Shown piece by piece: positions 62,098-64,000 of a DNA stretch of 64,000 nt (positions are counted from its first letter, which is position 1; every line of letters begins with the position of its first letter). The DNA is from Sphingobacterium sp. SGR-19 (lineage in GTDB: Bacteria > Bacteroidota > Bacteroidia > Sphingobacteriales > Sphingobacteriaceae), in the NCBI RefSeq assembly GCF_011043555.1, contig NZ_JAAKGS010000010.1, positions 148,716 through 212,715 of the forward strand, in the 5' to 3' direction. The notes under the pieces are model-generated. The model worked only from the letters and a program-made list of their open reading frames with translations. It searched no databases and was not told the DNA's origin. The position numbers and the translations under genes are program-made.

Positions 62098-62787
62098 CTA
62101 AGCCACCTCAAACTTATATCCTACCCCTTTCACTGTCGAGACGTAATGATCTCCGATTTTTTCGCGAAGTTTACGGATGTGCACGTCGATGGTTCTATTG
62201 GTGACCACGACAGAATCTTCCCAAATGGCTTTTAATATCTGTTCCCTCGTAAACACCTTGTTAGGCTTGGAAGCCAAAAGATAGAGCAATTCAAATTCTT
62301 TCTTTGCTAAAACGATTTTTTCATCATCGCGGTATACTAAAAAGGAATCCCTGTCGATCACCAGATCCAAAATTTCTAATTTATCTGCTTGGTCAATTCC
62401 TGACTCAGTATTGTTACGTCGCAATATAGCATTGATGCGACTCATTAACGCGCGCGGTTTAATGGGCTTAGCGATGTAGTCGTCTGCTCCGACATTAAAG
62501 CCAGCTATTTCAGAATATTCTTCGCTTCTGGCAGTGAGAAAAACCATGAATGTCTGCTTGAACTCCGGCATAGAACGCATTAACCGGCATGCCTCAATAC
62601 CATCCATTTCTGGCATCATGACGTCCAAAATGATTAGATCCGGAGTAACTTGCTTTGCTACTTCTATCGCTTCCTTACCATTATATGCTTGATAAACTTG
62701 ATAACCTTCTTTCGTCAGACTATAGGATATTAGGTCGACAATATCTCGCTCGTCATCTACCACTAGTATTTTTTGATTGACATTCAT
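62098..62787 (-). CDS. OmpR/PhoB-family response regulator
   Basis: 229 aa. Receiver with acidic pocket 'VVDDERD', phospho-acceptor Asp55 in 'DLIILDVMMPEMDG' and 'DDYIAKPIKPRALMSRI'. C-terminal winged helix 'SFLVYRDDEKIVLAKKEFELLYLLASKPNKVFTREQIL' and 'VVTNRTIDVHIRKLREKIGDHYVSTVKGVGYKFE'. No kinase gene is adjacent in this window. The promoter carries three TTAACA-like units at 11-bp spacing. Converges on GH15. Confidence 0.95.
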   Translation of the reverse strand: MNVNQKILVVDDERDIVDLISYSLTKEGYQVYQAYNGKEAIEVAKQVTPDLIILDVMMPEMDGIEACRLMRSMPEFKQTFMVFLTARSEEYSEIAGFNVGADDYIAKPIKPRALMSRINAILRRNNTESGIDQADKLEILDLVIDRDSFLVYRDDEKIVLAKKEFELLYLLASKPNKVFTREQILKAIWEDSVVVTNRTIDVHIRKLREKIGDHYVSTVKGVGYKFEVA

Positions 62788-62825
62788 TATTGTTTTTTTG
62801 CTAAATTATGTACTAAATGGTAAAA

Positions 62826-62856
62826 CAAAGTTAATAATATGTTATCAAATTGTTAA
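62826..62856 (-). promoter_or_regulatory. Promoter box and PhoP-box-like repeats of the response regulator gene
   Basis: TAACTTTG (62826-62833) on the minus strand. Overlapping and upstream of it, three direct repeats read on the minus strand as TTAACA-N5-ATAACA-N5-TTAACT (plus coordinates 62851-62856, 62840-62845, 62829-62834). The 11-bp spacing is that of PhoP/PhoB-type winged-helix sites. Confidence 0.5.
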
Positions 62857-62882
62857 CTACTTAACAGTGGTTCAATATCTTC

Positions 62883-63977
62883 TTAATTTAAAGTTTGCAG
62901 CAAAAACTCTTCTAAGGCCTTTCCTCTTAAATTTTTAGCTAGTATCTTTCCTTCAGGATCTATTAAATAAGATGCGGGAATCGCTTTGATTCGGTAGTTT
63001 ATGACCAAATCAGAACTCCATGCCTGCAGATCAGCAACCTGAGTCCACGTCAAATTATCTGCATCGATCGCACGCATCCAGCTACCGGGATTATTATCCA
63101 ACGATACGCCCAATACGGTAAACCCTCGGTCTTTAAACGTATGATACTGTTTTACAATATTGGGATTCTCCTGTCTACATGGTGCACACCAAGATGCCCA
63201 AAAATCTACCAGCACGTATTTTCCCCTAAAATCAGAAAGTTTCACCGTTTTATTATTTGGGGTAAATGATTCAATTTCTGGCGCCGGCTGCCCCACGGCC
63301 AATCGTTTTAATTTTCTAGCTTCCTCCTTAAATTGAGAGACATACCGATTATCTGTAAATCTATCTTCGATTTCATCCGCATATGCGATAATCTCCGCTT
63401 CAGCAACCTCCGGATCTAAAGTGCTCATAGCATAAAAGCCAGCAAGATTTTTATTTTGCTTCGCAAATGCTACAGCCTGTTGTGTATACGTCGACAATTT
63501 CGATTTAAATTCCGTTAGATAATCAAAGCGTAGGCTTTCAATTTCCTCGGCCGATTTATTTAAAGTCGCCTTCGCAAACGCACCTTGTAAGGAATCTTGT
63601 ACAAATTCTTTACGTCGTTGATAAGGAGCAAACTCCTTTAGCGCCGAACTCAATTCGGAACCTTCTATTTGATAATCCTCAGGATTATGCATATCTGCTA
63701 CAAATTTTAAGGGTTCACCAGGCGTCAAAATAACAGGATATTTATTGTTTCCTATCGCAATAGAGAGTAAGCGAGGCTGTGTAGCCTGACGTTCAAATTT
63801 AAATTCATTCCCATCCGCAAGGTACACGGAATCCAGTTTTCTATCACCTTCGTAAAAGGCAACGACCTTTACATTTCCGGGATTATCAACATGCCCAGAT
63901 ACATGGATCACATCGTTGTTCGAACATCCCCAGCATAATGCGATCAACAACCCAAGTAAACCAATCGTTTTCATCAT
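62883..63977 (-). CDS. TlpA-like thioredoxin-domain lipoprotein with N-terminal DUF4369 domain
   Basis: 364 aa. Lipobox 'ALCWGCSNN'; N-terminal DUF4369-like beta domain ('IHVSGHVDNPGNVKVVAFYEGDRKLDSVYLADGNEFKF'), a helical linker, then an AhpC-TSA/TlpA domain with the CxxC active site 'DFWASWCAPCRQENP'. Envelope-anchored thiol-disulfide oxidoreductase, probably reducing periplasmic targets. The gene ends 95 bp before the response regulator start; a promoter could lie at or past the window edge. Confidence 0.92.
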   Translation of the reverse strand: MMKTIGLLGLLIALCWGCSNNDVIHVSGHVDNPGNVKVVAFYEGDRKLDSVYLADGNEFKFERQATQPRLLSIAIGNNKYPVILTPGEPLKFVADMHNPEDYQIEGSELSSALKEFAPYQRRKEFVQDSLQGAFAKATLNKSAEEIESLRFDYLTEFKSKLSTYTQQAVAFAKQNKNLAGFYAMSTLDPEVAEAEIIAYADEIEDRFTDNRYVSQFKEEARKLKRLAVGQPAPEIESFTPNNKTVKLSDFRGKYVLVDFWASWCAPCRQENPNIVKQYHTFKDRGFTVLGVSLDNNPGSWMRAIDADNLTWTQVADLQAWSSDLVINYRIKAIPASYLIDPEGKILAKNLRGKALEEFLLQTLN

Positions 63978-64000
63978 TTTTATTTTTTTTGCACTACTTC

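Noticed and set aside
1..64000. CRISPR arrays, prophage, integrative elements or rRNA operons
   Set aside because: No regularly spaced direct repeats, integrase, phage structural genes or rRNA sequence seen; the dispersed repeats are three isolated copies.

Overview
The window looks like chromosomal core sequence from a Bacteroidota bacterium of the Sphingobacteriaceae, most likely Sphingobacterium or a close relative. This rests on family content (TonB-dependent receptors, an S9 dipeptidyl-peptidase, DUF3276/PUR and DUF1573 proteins, a long NusB, DUF4890, short-form AMP nucleosidase), on the low-GC base composition, and on many TAnnTTTG -7 promoter boxes combined with almost no Shine-Dalgarno sequences. 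I see no prophage, CRISPR array, integrase, transposase gene or rRNA. There is one tRNA gene (Leu, anticodon CAA).

Layout. 1-4 kb: a truncated FAD/Rieske oxidoreductase, a PfpI/DJ-1 stress protein and a 5'-nucleotidase split over two genes. 4-9 kb: a TonB receptor and recN. 9-20 kb: a SprT-like protease, an M28 peptidase, three small membrane proteins of unknown role, a TamA/BamA-like protein, an rRNA-type methyltransferase, an MFS carrier, an AI-2E-type permease and holA. 20-30 kb: an orphan HsdR-N nuclease-like protein, clpP-clpX, AMP nucleosidase, a DivIC-like protein, eno, carA and the dxr-rseP-ywbE group. 30-40 kb: dipeptidyl-peptidase, DUF3276, a LiaF-like/LytS/LytTR envelope-sensing operon, a class-C-like serine hydrolase, purN and purH. 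40-51 kb: MBL exonuclease, coaE, ybbR, yajC, DUF1573, nusB, leucine dehydrogenase, an ABC exporter, an Omp85-like barrel and a second TonB receptor. 51-64 kb: a METTL25-like methyltransferase, a HAD phosphatase, trxB, a DnaQ-like exonuclease, a SRPBCC protein, pyrE, a NUDIX hydrolase, DUF4890, tRNA-Leu, a trehalose module (HD hydrolase, OtsA-OtsB fusion, GH15), a PhoB-type regulator and a TlpA-like lipoprotein.

The protein-coding content is mostly conventional, and I found no new multi-gene system. The interesting signals are in the non-coding DNA. (1) A structured repeat occurs three times (about 9.1-9.3, 32.2-32.3 and 42.1-42.2 kb). Its stems covary between copies, and each copy is oriented toward a downstream gene start. 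(2) At least nine genes have a TAnnTTTG box only 3-7 nt upstream of ATG, implying leaderless or nearly leaderless mRNAs; this also settles several start codons. (3) carA has its own promoter, a leader of about 160 nt and an intrinsic terminator inside that leader, suggesting attenuation. (4) Three TTAACA-like units at exact 11-bp spacing overlap the promoter of the PhoB-type regulator. (5) A perfect 18-bp palindrome precedes the trehalose genes.

All identifications come from reading motifs and family resemblance; no database search was run. Starts differ from the longest possible reading frame where promoter position, an ATG versus a rare codon, or family length argued for it, and each such entry says so.
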